DNA from: Stictocephala bisonia
Lineage: Eukaryota > Arthropoda > Insecta > Hemiptera > Membracidae
Direction: 5' to 3'
DNA length: 64,000 nucleotides
Assembly (NCBI GenBank): GCA_035578905.1
Contig: JAQJVL010000808.1
Location: 248,001 to 312,000, forward strand
The notes beneath the pieces were generated by a model. That model saw nothing but the letters and a program-made list of their open reading frames with translations, was not told where the DNA came from and did no database searches. Positions 24,001-38,700 of this stretch are shown here, piece by piece. The position numbers and the translations under genes were made by a program. Positions within the stretch are counted from its first letter, which is position 1, and each line of letters starts with the position of its first letter.

Positions 24001-27000
24001 ATTCATTATAAACATAAAAATGTATTTAATAATATAATGTACTATATAAACCTAAATTATAATATGTTTGTAATAAAGTGTTAACATGCGGCCTTCGTTG
24101 CCATGTCAAGTTTAACAAGTGACCCAAGGTTGCAAAAAGGTTGCCTACCCCTGGTATACATGATCAAAATAAATTTCAAATAAGTTGGATAAAGGTTTTT
24201 CGATATTCTGTAACATTATTGATAATTGTACATAATTTATCAACCCTTAGAATTACCCCTTAAATTTTATAACTTCATTGAAAAAAAATATTAACTCACT
24301 TACATCTTCAATTATTTTATATTTCAATACAATGTTATTCAATTTGATATTTTTTTCAAGCATACAAAAATATTTAATGCTCCTCTCCAACCCCAAAAAG
24401 TCACCCATTGCAACATCGCAACCCCTAGAAACCTTCGTTTTTTTATGAAGGTGCATCGATTAGCACAAAAACTTGGAATTAAGCTCAAAATATCATCTAC
24501 TTTGAAATACACCATATGCCGATAGATGCTTATTATTTTTTGGGGGTAACAACTACCCTACCCCTTATTGTCAAAATTCAGAGTATTGTGTATTATTATA
24601 CCCTAGCACAGAATCACATCAGATATAATTACGTTGAGTGAATATAAGTATATTTTCTATAACATTATTTGTGATTTTTAGTAATTTTTCAACTCTCAAA
24701 CTACCCATATTACGACTAAATTTAAAAAAATGAATTGCTTGGAAAAATTAAATATCATTGTAAATTATACTTAATTTTAATAATCTTAACAATGTTGTGA
24801 ATTTGTTACTGTAACTTTTCGATCATTAAAAATTGAAAGAATGGAAACACTATAATACACAATTCTCATTCAATTTCTAGCCTATAAAAATAAAAATAAA
24901 ATAAAAATATTAAGTAAAAAAATGTGTATTTTATATACCAGCAGGTTTTACATAACATTTTCAGTTTTTAAATCAGTTTTAAGAAAATTAAATTTTAAGA
25001 AGAATTACTAAAATCCTCCTTTCACTTTAAACTCAATTTTCTCAAAAACTAAGCAGTCTAAACTAGTTAAACTGCTAGAACGTATTGTTGGTATAAAACT
25101 TAAGTAAATTATAAATGGGTAATGATTGGTTCAAGTGGGGTCATTATGATGGGGGTATTTTTGTAATTATTTTAATCACAAAAAATGAAACCGACTTTAT
25201 TTTTCTTGTAGCTTATCTCAGTACTAATGTGAATAACATTTACCCGTGATAATTTTGAAATTTTTTTTCAAGCTCTTTGGAAAAGATCCAATAAGTTTTT
25301 CCTAAAAGACTAACCGTTTTCAGTTATTTAATGTTAAATGTTCAAATTTTTGCATTCAATGAACAAAAGTCTACATTCAGCAAGTCATAACTCAGTTAGT
25401 TTTGGGTTTACAATAATAATTTTAAAAAACCAATTTCCTTGTTATTTTAGGAGCTTTGTTGTTCTTTGTATGTTTTTTTTATAAAATGTTTACTTTTGAA
25501 GTTATATTTAAAAAGAACCATGAAGAATGATTTTTTTGTTGTTGAAAAATGAAAATTTTCAGTTGTCAGTAACTAAAAGCATATTGAATTTTCAAAAAAA
25601 TTTTAGTGAACATTATTTCTTCTAAATTCATTTTCTATCGATTCCCGTGGTCATTTTCAACTTAAAAATTCCCACCCCCGAGATGGGGTAACCACACCCA
25701 GAGTAAAAGTGCATATCGGCATAGGGTAGATTTTGATCTTTGAATACATTTTCAAGGAAATATATTCATATTCAATAAAAACTGTGCAGAAAACCTTCAT
25801 ATCCTTGACTATTTGGGTTTTCTCTAATCATTGAAATAATGTTGGATTTCAAAGATGCGATGTTCTTTTTATCGCATCTTTGGATTTGTTATAGAAAGTC
25901 TTTGTGTTTTTATACAATTAACAGAAAGACACATCTTTTATTTTAGGTATTTAACTTTTTTTGATTTGACATTTCTGGATAGCTGTAATTTTAAATAGAT
26001 GATCTTGGGCATACCACATTTTAAGATAAAATTTGTCTGTTTAAGATAAAATATCATACCAAATTTCATTTTTATATCAAATGGAGTTATATTGTAATGT
26101 TCTTAATGGTTTAAATGATAGAGTAATTGCCATTTTTGCTACCTTTATTAAATTTGCTCCAACTTCAGTTAAAATATTTTACCATCTTGATATTACTATG
26201 TTCTATAATTAAAGTGATATTTTATATTTAAACCATTGTATGGGCAGCAACAGTAATTGTAACAGCTGAACATAAATTGTTAAACAGGGTATTTAAATCT
26301 TTGCAAAGAAGATTATAACTAAAAAACAGATTATCTTACTATTTTATAAAAATCTTATGGCATCTGTGTGTGTGTGTGTGTGTTACTCAAGCACGCAAAA
26401 ACTAATGAACCCATTCATCTGAAATTTTGCATGGACATTCTTGGGGTCCCTGGTTAAAACATAGGCCTATCTTTATTTTGAAATTCAATCAGGAAACCAC
26501 CCCAGGGGTTCTAAGAAGTATCAATCATTGGTCAAATTGGTATGGCAATACCAATTTGACAAAATTGTTTATACGAGGTTTGGCTAGAAAGAAACTGGAT
26601 TAGTATTGCTGTAGACATAGAACCAATGCAATAAGGCTGAATATCATATGGCTGGTCACGTGACTCCCCCTCTACCCACTGCTTGAGTTTCGTCTCTCTC
26701 CTGCACTCATTCAGCCTGTGGCGTCAGTTATAAGCATAGAACCTTTTGTCTCTGCATCGGAAAAATATTTAGTTTCCAGAAAAAACCAGTATGTAACCAT
26801 TAAATTTCTTTACAATCTTGGAAAATCTGCAAGTGAAACATTTTTAATGTAACAAGTGTTTTAATGTCAAATCCCCTGCTTCTCCACGGCAAAAAAAGCA
26901 CGAATGACAAAGTCTAAATTCAAGGCCATGATGATTGTGTTTTTTGATATCAAAGGCATTGTGCATATTGATTGGGTACCAGAGGGCAAACAATCAACAT

Positions 27001-29746
27001 AAATTACTACATTAGCGTCTGACTACCCTACGTGAGCGAGTACGGAGAAAGCGGAATGATTTTTGGAAAAACAAGTCATGGATCCTCCACTAGGACAGTG
27101 CCCCGGCTCACAACGCTTTGTCAGTGTTGACAAACTGTTTGGCGTGTTTGGCAAACCACAACATTCCCATGTTAGACCATCCACCATACTCACTTAACTT
27201 GGCCCCCTGTGATACCTTAAGTCAGCATTGAAAGGAACGAGATTTGAGACTGTTGAAGCAGTAAAAGAAAAGCAACGGAAGTCATCAATGGGCTTTCAGA
27301 AAATGATCTCCAACAGTACTACACCTAGTTGAAAACTCGCATGGAGCAGTGTAAGGAACGAGGAGGGGAGTACATTGAAGAAGATAACATCAAAATGTAA
27401 ATAATTGTAAGTAAATTTTATTTTTAGCCTCAGTCCAGTTTTTTCTAGTCACACCTCGTAATAGTTACATTAATCAGTTGTTGGAATAATTAAACAACTT
27501 ACACAGTTCCGAAGTAAATACCGTACCAAACTAACCACAATCACGGTAACTACAAAAAACTGTAGGTATCAAGACGAGGCTTCACAGTAGATTGTGACGT
27601 TACATAGGTGAAATCACCTGGTTTGATTATTCGATAAAACACTGGTAACTAAATCTACCAGTCACATAGAAGCATTCAGCTAAATAGTAGGCAAGTTATT
27701 TACCACTTATCAGCTGGAATTGTAAACTACGGGAATTAGAGCATTATTTTTGTGTTGTTGCCTTTTTGCCCATGTGACGTTATAGGAGATGCGCATGATA
27801 CCAACCGTCTTCTTTCCTGGGGGTACCGTGACCACAAAGCACTTTTGCATTATACAGATGCTAGGAGGTACATATTATGTGTTAGTGAATGCAATAAGCA
27901 CAATATAAATCAACGTAAACCCTGCACGAAGGACGGGTTCTGTGCTAGTTTAACATAAAGTAAACTTTTTTCAAACCCAAGAAATATATCAGAAAAAAAA
28001 TAATGCGCTATGCTATGTGTTTTCTTAAAATCTGCCATTTTTCAAATTACTACAATGCCATTTTTAGTGAGTTCGTTCAGTCTCTCAGTATGTGGAATTC
28101 CAGCCTCTACTTCATTGGTTGGTTCTTCACCTTCCTTCTCTACCATTAACATTGGAACCTCGGTTAACCAAAACCTGATTAACGTAATGGAGAACAAGTC
28201 TAAAACTTATACAGACTGAATGTTTAAATATTTTGTAGAGTTTGTAATTTACGCTTGTATGTATACTGCACCGAATACAAAGGATATTATAATATAGTAA
28301 TTATAATATAGTTAAGTCTTTAAAAACAGTTTGGGATGTAATCTGTTTACCAGCTCACTGGCTCTACAGCAACTTTCTGCATTGAATGTACATGACGAGT
28401 TCTTGAGTCAGCTGTACGCGTTACACATCATCTGCGTCTGACTCACTGATTTATGTTTGTCTATGAGTGTTCACTGCTCAGTTGTCTATTAGCTTTGTGT
28501 GCATAATAGTGTGTTTGTGTGTGTTGTGCTTTCATTTATAAAATGTTTGCGAATTAAACATTTTTCACAAAGTTTTGTTTTGAATTTCATAAAATATTCT
28601 TAATGAAGCAGTAAATCATAACTGTAACAAATACTTAATCTCTGTACCATTTTACTATACAAATTCATTAGTTTATGTTTTTATTGTTCAATAAAATTAT
28701 ATTCTCACTAGTTGTGAATTGACACTTCTTCAAGGGGACTTTGATATGCCCCTTTATCAAGTTATATTTATTTTTTTTAATTTACTTATTCTAAAGACGC
28801 CGATCGTCAAGTATAGATGAACGAATGTAGTTATTGTTACTATCTGAGTTCGACTTAGCTCAGAAAGGACTATTTATTAATAGCCCATTAGCCAGGACAA
28901 CTATGAGAACTACAGCTTTACATGGAATCCGAACCATGAAGTGTTGGTCTGATTTTCAGCTAACTGACAAGTCTGACACTCAGGTCTCTTCCCTACACAA
29001 CATCTGAACCCTGACTACCATACAACATGGACACTCCAGACTTTTCTAGTAGTGTCCACGTCGATGGCAACCTTTGAGCGGATGCCGTGTCGTATAAGTG
29101 ATGCTTGAAGCGTATAATATTTAAGATCCGCAATACACACACAAGAACGCATTTCCCATAAAGTATCATTGGACACTAGGCGTCTTATTTGCTTAACACA
29201 CATTTTTACTCAAGAAAGGAAGTTTTTTAATGTAGGCCTACTCTGTTTTGACTGAATTTTTGTTTAACTGAATTGCTTTGGTCATATCAAATTTGATTAA
29301 ATAAGATTCTAGTGTAGTTATTTGTAACTATTCAACAATATCATAGCTTTGAGTTCATCTCACATATTATTTAATTTAATGATAACTGAGTCCCTCCCCC
29401 CTCCCCCACTTATGTACCACCAAAGGCTGGAATATTTTGAGACTTTTGTCAATAATAACTGAATAGTGCAATCTCTGTATCTAGCATTTTTGGAAATTAA
29501 ACCCAACTAAAATAATCTATAGTGGGAAAATAAAATAGGAACAGTATCCTGCTCTACATTGCTAATCTGCAGATAGCTGCTATCTCTGAGTAAGCCATCG
29601 AACTTACGTATATGAATTACATTGAGGTCATTCAGAGTTCGTCCACTGGCAAAGCATGAATTGCCACACATTACAGACAGTGTCCGTTCGCTGTCATCAA
29701 GGGATTAAAAACACATTGATTATTTTTATTGCTTACACACTTCTTA

Positions 29747-29777
<31 letters not shown>

Positions 29778-32700
29778 AGAAAAAGTTGTTCATTTTCTGA
29801 ATTCTTGGTCTATTCTGTCGGTACACACAGCATGGACTCAATTTTTGTATCATTTAGTAATTTTCTATTGTAAATCATTGTTGGAATATATTGGTTTTAA
29901 AATTATTGTGTATTCATATTATTCCTCAAACAACAACAAAGTGGTTTTATTAAATGTTGTGTAATAATGACTATGAGTTCTAATTTAAAATAGGCAAACT
30001 ACTTTTAAAAAACAGTAACAGTACAACAACACTATGGGAACAATTACGAGGATGACTTGTATGTACAATGGTGATGACTCTTTGACCACTCATACAGGTA
30101 CTATGGTGGTGACCTTCCTGCCCACTTATTCACGTCAAGTGGGCAGGACCCTCATACCCACTTATATATGTAATGTGGTGATAACCCTCCTGTCCACTCG
30201 TAAATGTACGATGGTGGTGACCTTCCTATGTACCTATACGCCTAAGAAAGCCCTTCTGCCCAGTCATACGTGTACAACGGTGGTGATTTTCCCTCCCACC
30301 AGTATATAGGGAGTAATGATCCTCTTGCCCACGTACAGTGGTGATAACCCTCCAGCCTACCCTTACACATACAATGTAAGTGACCTCCACCCCATATATG
30401 TACAGTTGTTGTGGTGACTAACCCACATACATGTATGGTGGTAACGACTTAGAGACACATACACACCAAAGGGGTGTAAGAGAATAGCCTGTATTAGTGA
30501 AGTTAGTCTCTTTACTGTAATGCTACATTTGGATCACTGACTGACTCACTTACCAATATGAATGTTTGCCCACCTCCATATTCACCATGATAATATGTGG
30601 ATGGGGTAGAGGATTGTCGCACATCCTGGTGTGTGTGGGTGGAGGAAGGATCACATAGACAATAGACTGTCAACATCGCTTACCAAGCCCTTCAACTCAT
30701 TCTTCATCTGGTCCTATGTCATCATTTTACTGTAATTGCACTATCCGATTCCTGCTTTGATATGACATTACCACTGTTCTGATAAATGACTATTTGCAGG
30801 AGTACACCCACATGATGCTAAGTCATGGACAGACGACACATTTGCTGAGCTTAAAGAAGTAGCAGAATGTAGTGAGTGTGTCGCCATCGGAGAATGTGGC
30901 CTTGACTATAATAGAGATTTCTCGTCTCCTGAAGTGCAGCAAGAAGTGTTTGAAAAGCAGGTAAAATATTAATCTTTATACCAGTTGTAAAATTTACTTA
31001 AACTCCGTTACTACTACATGAATTACAAAGTACAGTATATATTTTCATATACTTCAATAGAGTATTACTAGCAAATCAACCAAAGAAGACATTATTATAA
31101 AAAAGGGGAAATCAAACAAAAAGAGTTAATAATCTGGATTATAAGTTTTCCGGGAGGAAAGGTTTCTCAACAAATACCAATGTACAATTCTTTTTTGTTG
31201 AAATTGTAGTTTTATCACTCACTAATTGTTTTTTATTATATGTATAATATATTCTATTATTATATTAATATAAGTATTATAAAAAAACCACTAAATAGTG
31301 AATTACGAACATTTATTTACAATCCAGAAGCCAAAACAAAAACAAAACATTTGCTATTAATTATAATAATATTGTATTTTAATACAGCTGTCGAAACTAT
31401 AAATTAACTTCATATATAACACTATGCCTTAAATTTCAGGTAAAATTAGCTTGCCAGTTGAAGAAACCTTTGTTCCTACATGAGCGAAATGCTCACGAGG
31501 ATCTCATTAGAATCTTAAAGAAGCACACAGACGGTCTTCCAATGATGGTGATTCACTCTTTCACAGGTTCTCTGGCCCAGGCTCAAACATATGTTCAGAT
31601 GGGTATTTATATCGGAATTACAGGTACTGTATATATTCAATACTGGGCCCATCCCGTTATTAACTTAATTGATTCTCCTATTAATTCGTAGATTGGTTTG
31701 TAACTTAGTTTTTTAGGTTAGATTTTTGGATTAGGGTTTTATTTATGGCATGGACTGGCTGCTTAGGTTTAACTAAGACAAGAAACTGAATTCATCCACA
31801 GTACACTGTAGTCAAACATAATTACAGTACATTCACTAAAGTCAAGCAAAAACCTTACTTACTTGATGTAGTTGTTGTTTTAATGTATGTTATTAAGAGA
31901 AAATTAATATTGGGGAAAATTATGAAAGGATTTAGCTTACAAAAATTCAAAAAATGGGGGGTATTCATTTAGTAAGAGAGTAACTGTAATCTTACACATA
32001 ATGCAATATGCTGCCTTAGGACCAGTCATTTGATAATATTACAACTTATCACTCACTGTGCTCATTACACCTCGGCTTGTGACTTTTAACTACAAATAAT
32101 AGTAGGTTAACTGCATAACGTAAAATTACATGTTATGTTAATTACGTGTTAACTGCACAGTATTAAATTTATTTACAGTATCTCACTCACATTACTTGCA
32201 TTTATACTTATTTATTAGTATAAACATTTAAAGATATTATTTAGCTTATTTCAAACATGATCGTTTAGTTTGTTTTTCTTTAACAGCTGAAAACCAATTA
32301 AATAAATAAAATAACCATATTAGATTACTGTTGAAACCTTCAAGTTCAGTAGAGGAGCCTTACAATCAAATCTGAATAAAGCCATGGTTTAACATTATGA
32401 AAGATCTAGCTTCCTCAATTTATTTTACAAACACCATTGTTTACATTCCAACAGCTGTTAAAACTTTTTCAAAATTATTATTTACATTTGAACAGGTGTT
32501 ACTTTTGATTGATTTAAATCTCTTTCCATGTTATTCATATGGCTGAAAAACGTACTTTGAGGGGCTTCCCACACCCATCATCTTGAAAATATTGAAGAAT
32601 TAAGACCTTGTTACACAACTACAAACAGCGGAAAATTATTTTGGCACCTCAATGGTTTAAATTGGTTAAGAAATGCAATGGCTCAAGCACCTTCAGGAGA

Positions 32701-35700
32701 AAGCCAGGAAATTCAGAATGGCTTTTTGGGCTTGTCGGAGGGCCATTGGGACAACGTGGGGTCTTAAACCTAAGATGGTTTACTGGCTATACACGAGTGT
32801 ACTTCGGCCCTCCTTATGTTATGCGGCAGTTGTCTGGTGGCCGGCCATGGCACAGAACAGTGCTAGGCTAACATTAGACAGATGTCAGAGAATGGCGTGC
32901 CTGGGAATTACAGGCGCAATTAGAACAACCCCATTGGCAGCGATGGAGGTCCTCACTGGGCTCCGCCCAATGGACCTGTTTGTAAAAGGGGAAGCTTATA
33001 AAGCGGCCTTTAGAATAAGGACGACTGGTGGCTGGTTGCCTGGCCAACCAGGAATCCATGGGGAAGTACTATCTAGGGACATTGGTCTGGACCCGTTGCT
33101 TTCGATGGGAACAGACTCAATGACACCTAGGTACAGAATTGACAGGCAGGTCAGGGCCTTCCTTCCAAGTAGAGATAAGTGGATAGGGAGTACCGAGTCT
33201 GCACAAGTCAAAGAAAGCGTCTGGTATACAGACGGCTTACTTACAGAAGGAGGCGCAGGTGCTGGGGTATACGGGAGGGGGGCACGGAAAGTTATGTCTG
33301 TACCTCTGGGAGCCCATACTACCGTCTTCCAGGCGGAGGTGATGGCTATCATGACAGCAACACAAGAAGAAATGCGTCTAGGTGGCTTCGGAGGAGTAGT
33401 TTCAATCTGCTCGAACAGCCAGGTGGCGATAAAGGCGATCATGGCACACGTACCAGCTCTAAGTTGGTATGGGAGTGCCAGGGGATCCTGGAGACTCTTT
33501 GCCAGCGTAAGCAGGTGAGACTCATATGGGTCCCTGGGCATGCTGGTATTAATGGAAATGAGAGAGCCGATGCACTGGCTAGAAGAGGGGCAAAGTGCCC
33601 TCTGCTGGGGCTGGAGCCGGCTCTTGGTATTCCTTTTCAAAAGGTAAAAAGAAGAATTGACAGGTGGACCTCTGAGGAACACGATGGCAGATGGAGGACC
33701 GAGTCCGGGCTCAGGCAGTCTCGTGCACTTATCCAAGGACCGGATCGCAGGTACAGCAGAGATCTGCTGAGCTGTAACCGGGCCAAGGTGAGGGCGGTTA
33801 CGGGAATGCTGACCGGACATAATCTTCACAGACATATGAAGATAATGGGCCTAACAGCAGACTCCACATGTAGGCTTTGTGAGGAGGATGAGGAGAGCTC
33901 CATACACATCCTTTGTCATTGTGGAGCTCTCTCATCTCTTAGGCATAGGACTCTGGGTGCCGCTTTTCTGGAACCAGAGGATATTAGAAGGGCTACACTC
34001 GAGGAAATCATGTCCTTCATAAGGGGGACTGGTCTCTTGTGACACTGTTGTCAGGCTTGGGGCGCAAAGGGCCATGGAGTCTAGGCGCTGTGGGCTTGGT
34101 GACAGGACCACAACCCGGTGTATCTAATCTAATCCAAGAAATGCAAGAAAGGAGTTGCGTTGACAAAAACTGGTTTTACATATTATATATAAGGATTGTC
34201 TTGAGTGTTTTTAAACTATCCCCATGGGAAATAGCATCAATTAAGCTTACATGTTTAATTTAATTGGTTTGATTATAAACAAATGATAGTGATTTTACTT
34301 TTTTACATTGGTGGCAGATCTAACTAAAATAATTTATTGATAAGCTGTTGATGCTGACATGGTTATAGTTGATAAGACAAAATTGATTATTTTACCTGTT
34401 CCTTGCCTAGATCTGCAATGCAAGGCAGGTACATGGTTTAAATGTAATAACATGAATTGAATGAAGTTTATATTAAATCGCATATTGGTACCTAATTGGC
34501 ATATTCAAATACGCCAATTAGGTACAGAGATGTAGGGATACCAATATTAATAATCACTATTTAAAATACTAAGAATCTCACAATAGAAATTACGGTGTAT
34601 TATTTAATTACAAAGTACTTTAATAATAGCAAGTAATAACAAATAATAGTAGGGCCTAAAAAACAATAAATGAAAATACATTTGTCATCAAAGATGAAGA
34701 GCAACTGTCTACAAGAATTTTAGCTAGGCTCCTTTTTAGTGCACTCCTCTTGTTTAATTTATTACCTCTGTGAGAATATTTCCTGGTTTTCAGCCGATGT
34801 AAGTGCTGTGTGATCTGAGGAGAGAATGTAACAAAATTGATTACTTGGCGGGTGTTGGGTGAATTACTTAGCTGTTGAGAATGTAAAATTAGTTCTTGTA
34901 AAGAGCAGCGATAGCCGTGATTCTCAAGACTTAACCCATTGACCTGCCACTTCTTAGTCCTCACCGAGTCTCAAGAATTCTTCTTTTATCTGCATATTTA
35001 ATAATTTTACAAAAACCCACTTGTTATGCTGTTTTTTGTTGGATTGACTTAACTGTTTCTGTGATTTTTATCTATAACAAATACATACAAAAAAATTAAA
35101 AAAACTAAAAACAACAATACCATATATAATATACGCAGTGAAATTGCAATAATCTGACTATCTGTTTTGTATTATGTAGTCAAGATTATGAAAAAAGGCG
35201 GATTATCAAGGAGTCATCAATAAAGAGTTTTCTATTATAAAACTGTTTATAATAGAAACAACACTGTGTTCCTGTGATCGTTATGTGTTTATGTGTTACA
35301 AAAATGGAATTAAGAAGTTATGAAAAATAGCACTCTGATACTACTGAGTAGTCAGCAGAGGGAATTCTTTATATAAGATGCCGTTGCAATTCTATAAGTT
35401 TCCAGAGGTATGATCGAGATTCTTCTCGTATGAACTAGATTTACCATTCAGGAAGGTTCGAATAATGATTGGAAATTATTGCAATATCTGAAGCTTTTAA
35501 ATCGGCTGAGGACCATTGTGCCCGCTGCACTACTACATATAATATAGGTGATTTAACTGTTTCAGTCTAGTCGGGGATTTGCTTGTTTTGAAGCATGTAA
35601 ATAAAATAACGTTGTTTTTTTTATTTACAACGTTAATACAAGTAAAATATACTTGCTCTGAGATTAAGTATACTTAGCAATCAATAACTCGCCCTTCCAC

Positions 35701-38700
35701 ACAATTGTATAAATTGCCATTAAGTCAAAACACTTAGAAAGTTAAATGTTATATGTATCAACTCTCCACTCATTTTCTACTAGTGCATGATACGAGTACT
35801 ATTATTAAATGTGTGAGCCTTTTTAACTCTTCGCGAGCTAATTTATATTCTTAACGTAAGCATATATGAAATTTGGTTCGGTCACTACTAAATTTTTTAA
35901 CTAATATATAAAATATTATGCTTCAAAATTAACTATAATATGCTAAATTAGTTAATGACTCGGGAAGGGGGAGTCAGCAAAAGTATTGGGTGGAGGGAGG
36001 TCTAGTATGGCTAATAACGAATGCATGTGACCTTGGGAGGCAGGGTAGGGATCAAACAAACTCAAATTTCATATGACAGGAATTCCCGGCAAACGCTCGT
36101 TGAGCTAAAAAAAAGTGTGTGTATATATATATATATGCACACCGCTCGCTCGGAGAAAAATGTTTGCGTATATAATCGACATACGCTCGTGAAGGGTTAA
36201 ATTATCTTATTGTACAAATTTGTTTTAGTAACATTACTAATATGTTTTAGTTAACAAAAGGTGTGTAGTGTTTTTAGACCAATAAAATATCTTATATAAT
36301 TCATTGTTTCTCATTATATTCAACAAAATATACAACAATACAAAAATAAAAAATACTACCTATTAAACAATTATTGGTATTGAGAAGAACATGAAACAAA
36401 GCTATATTAAACGTGTCATATATATATATATGTATATTTTTTAATCTACATTCTTTTAAGACTGTTTCAGTATTATTGTGTAGACATTAGACATCTTTAT
36501 TGGTACAAAACATTCATGACAAGAGGTTATAACGTTTTGAATAGATACTTTGTCTGCTAACTAATAACTATAAATTAGGTTTAAATATTACAAAATTATA
36601 ATCAGTAATGGAAGACTGGAAAACTCAGAAACATAGTAAATAGACTTTTTGATCACATTGTTTTTAACCACTTTAAATTTATTTAGATCTAAAGTCTTCA
36701 TGAGGTAATTACCTAGACAGTTTAGTACCAAAATACACAGGACTTTTTTCAAATATATCAAAATAATTATGTGGAAGTCTGAAATTAGAATTATTTCTGG
36801 TGGTGTATTGGTGATACAATTTTAATTTGTCTGGTAAATTACGTTTCATACCATGTATCCAAATCAGCATTTCATAAATCAATAATCCAAGCAATTAAAG
36901 AATTTTTAGATTTCTGAATGTGAATTTGCAAGAACTCCTTGAAGGTAAATTAGTCGTGGCTCCGATTATTTTTTTTTAACTAAAAATATTTATCATTATT
37001 ATGTGTTTGACTCCATAAATTTTTGCCATTTATTAGTGTTGATTCAACATAATGGTGACAATTTCACAAGTTTTCAGAGTAGCGTTATCTCTTAAATAAA
37101 GAAAACTGAAAATAATTGATCCAGTTGATATTTTAATCTAACTGTGCACCTAAATATCTGTGAGATTTACCTAAATTTGTAACTGTATTTACCTCATGTT
37201 TTTCTTGCAGAAAAATGTATGACTTTTGTTCTTTCAATATCTAGCTAAGCCATTTTTTCTTAACCATAATTCCACATCCTTCATTACGACCAGAACTCGA
37301 GTGAACAATTCATTGGATGTTTTAGTTTTTATAATAGCGGTCATGTAATCAGCAAATAAAATGAGTTTTTGCCCGATAGCTGCCGGAAGATAGTTAATAT
37401 ACACACCAGAAAGTAGTACAGTGACTAATGAAGAGCCTCCAGATTTATGTTATCACTCATAATCATATCATAATTTTCTGTCTTACAGGTTACCTTTGTA
37501 AAGATAATTCTGAAGATGGTGTTCAGGCTTTGTTGGAAGCAGGCCACATCCCACTTGAAAATATTTTAGTGGAGAGTGATTCTCCATTCATGTACCCTAA
37601 TGCAAGAGGATCAAAACTACCTGCTAATGTCAAAGAGGCTCTTACAGAAAGGTATTTAACAGCACTAAACTCTGCCCAGAATAGTTCTTTTTTCAAATAG
37701 CTTAGTTAAAAAAAAAAAAAAAAAACTAAGCGAGGGATAGAATCACCAATTTAATTAACATTACCAACTTGGCGCAATAGCATCAAAATGGTTGTTTACT
37801 GACAGCCCGTAGCTAGGAAATATACAGTATCCAGTTTTATGTGGGGACAGCGATGTTTGAATAGGATTTTTAATCAGTGGCTTCAAACATCACATAACAC
37901 TTAGCATTTTTGAACAAATACCAAAAATGGAATAAACCAAGTTTCACTTGTATGATTTGAGCCAGTAAATGTTCTGGATTAATTATGTTGTGTTTACAAA
38001 TAATGCTTTGTTTATTATCATTTTCTATAGCTATTAACTGGCTGAATTGTTTGTTCGTGCATCATTTTGTTTTCCAAAAGGATGATTTTGTTTATGGATT
38101 TTTTTTATATATCCTGATCTGAAGTGAATCTTTCAATAATTTACTGGAAGCAAAGTATTCGTACCACATTAATAATAGGTGATTGTGATAGTATAATATA
38201 ATGAAACTATTTACTGTTGTTTTTTCTGACTTAAACTTAATCAAAATGTCAAAAATGTTGTGAAGCTGTATAATTTTGATACACATAAAAATTGCGTATA
38301 AACTAAAAATATTTATCACACTTTTCCAAGATGATCGTGTGTAAAAATAATCAAACATGACTCGAGTGATACTCAAGAGGAGTAGTGCTAAGAATGGAGC
38401 AGTAAGAAAGTGATTGACTTTTTTGGCTTACTTAAAAGGCTCTGTCTATAAATTCAGAATATGTTTATCCTAAATTGCTATTCTTTTCACCAAACTACCT
38501 AATATGGTTATAGATACAAATCTCTAAAAATATTTTTTAATTAATAAAAAGGAACATTTATTTACTAAAAGTATGAATATTTGCTGGATGGAAGCTATAA
38601 CAGACGAACTGTTAAATAATAACTTAATTTTAAGCTAATTATGTATAAGTTGATTTTTTTAAAGTGAGAAAATATGACATATTGTAAAATTATGTCATTA

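Noticed and set aside
28010..28219. Small gene of 69 aa in TatD intron 2
   Set aside because: No domain and no conserved context; a pogo-like terminal phrase overlaps, so a transposon remnant is more likely.
32996..33835. 279-aa minus-strand open frame
   Set aside because: Antisense shadow of the LINE RNase H region, whose + strand frames carry the recognisable motifs.
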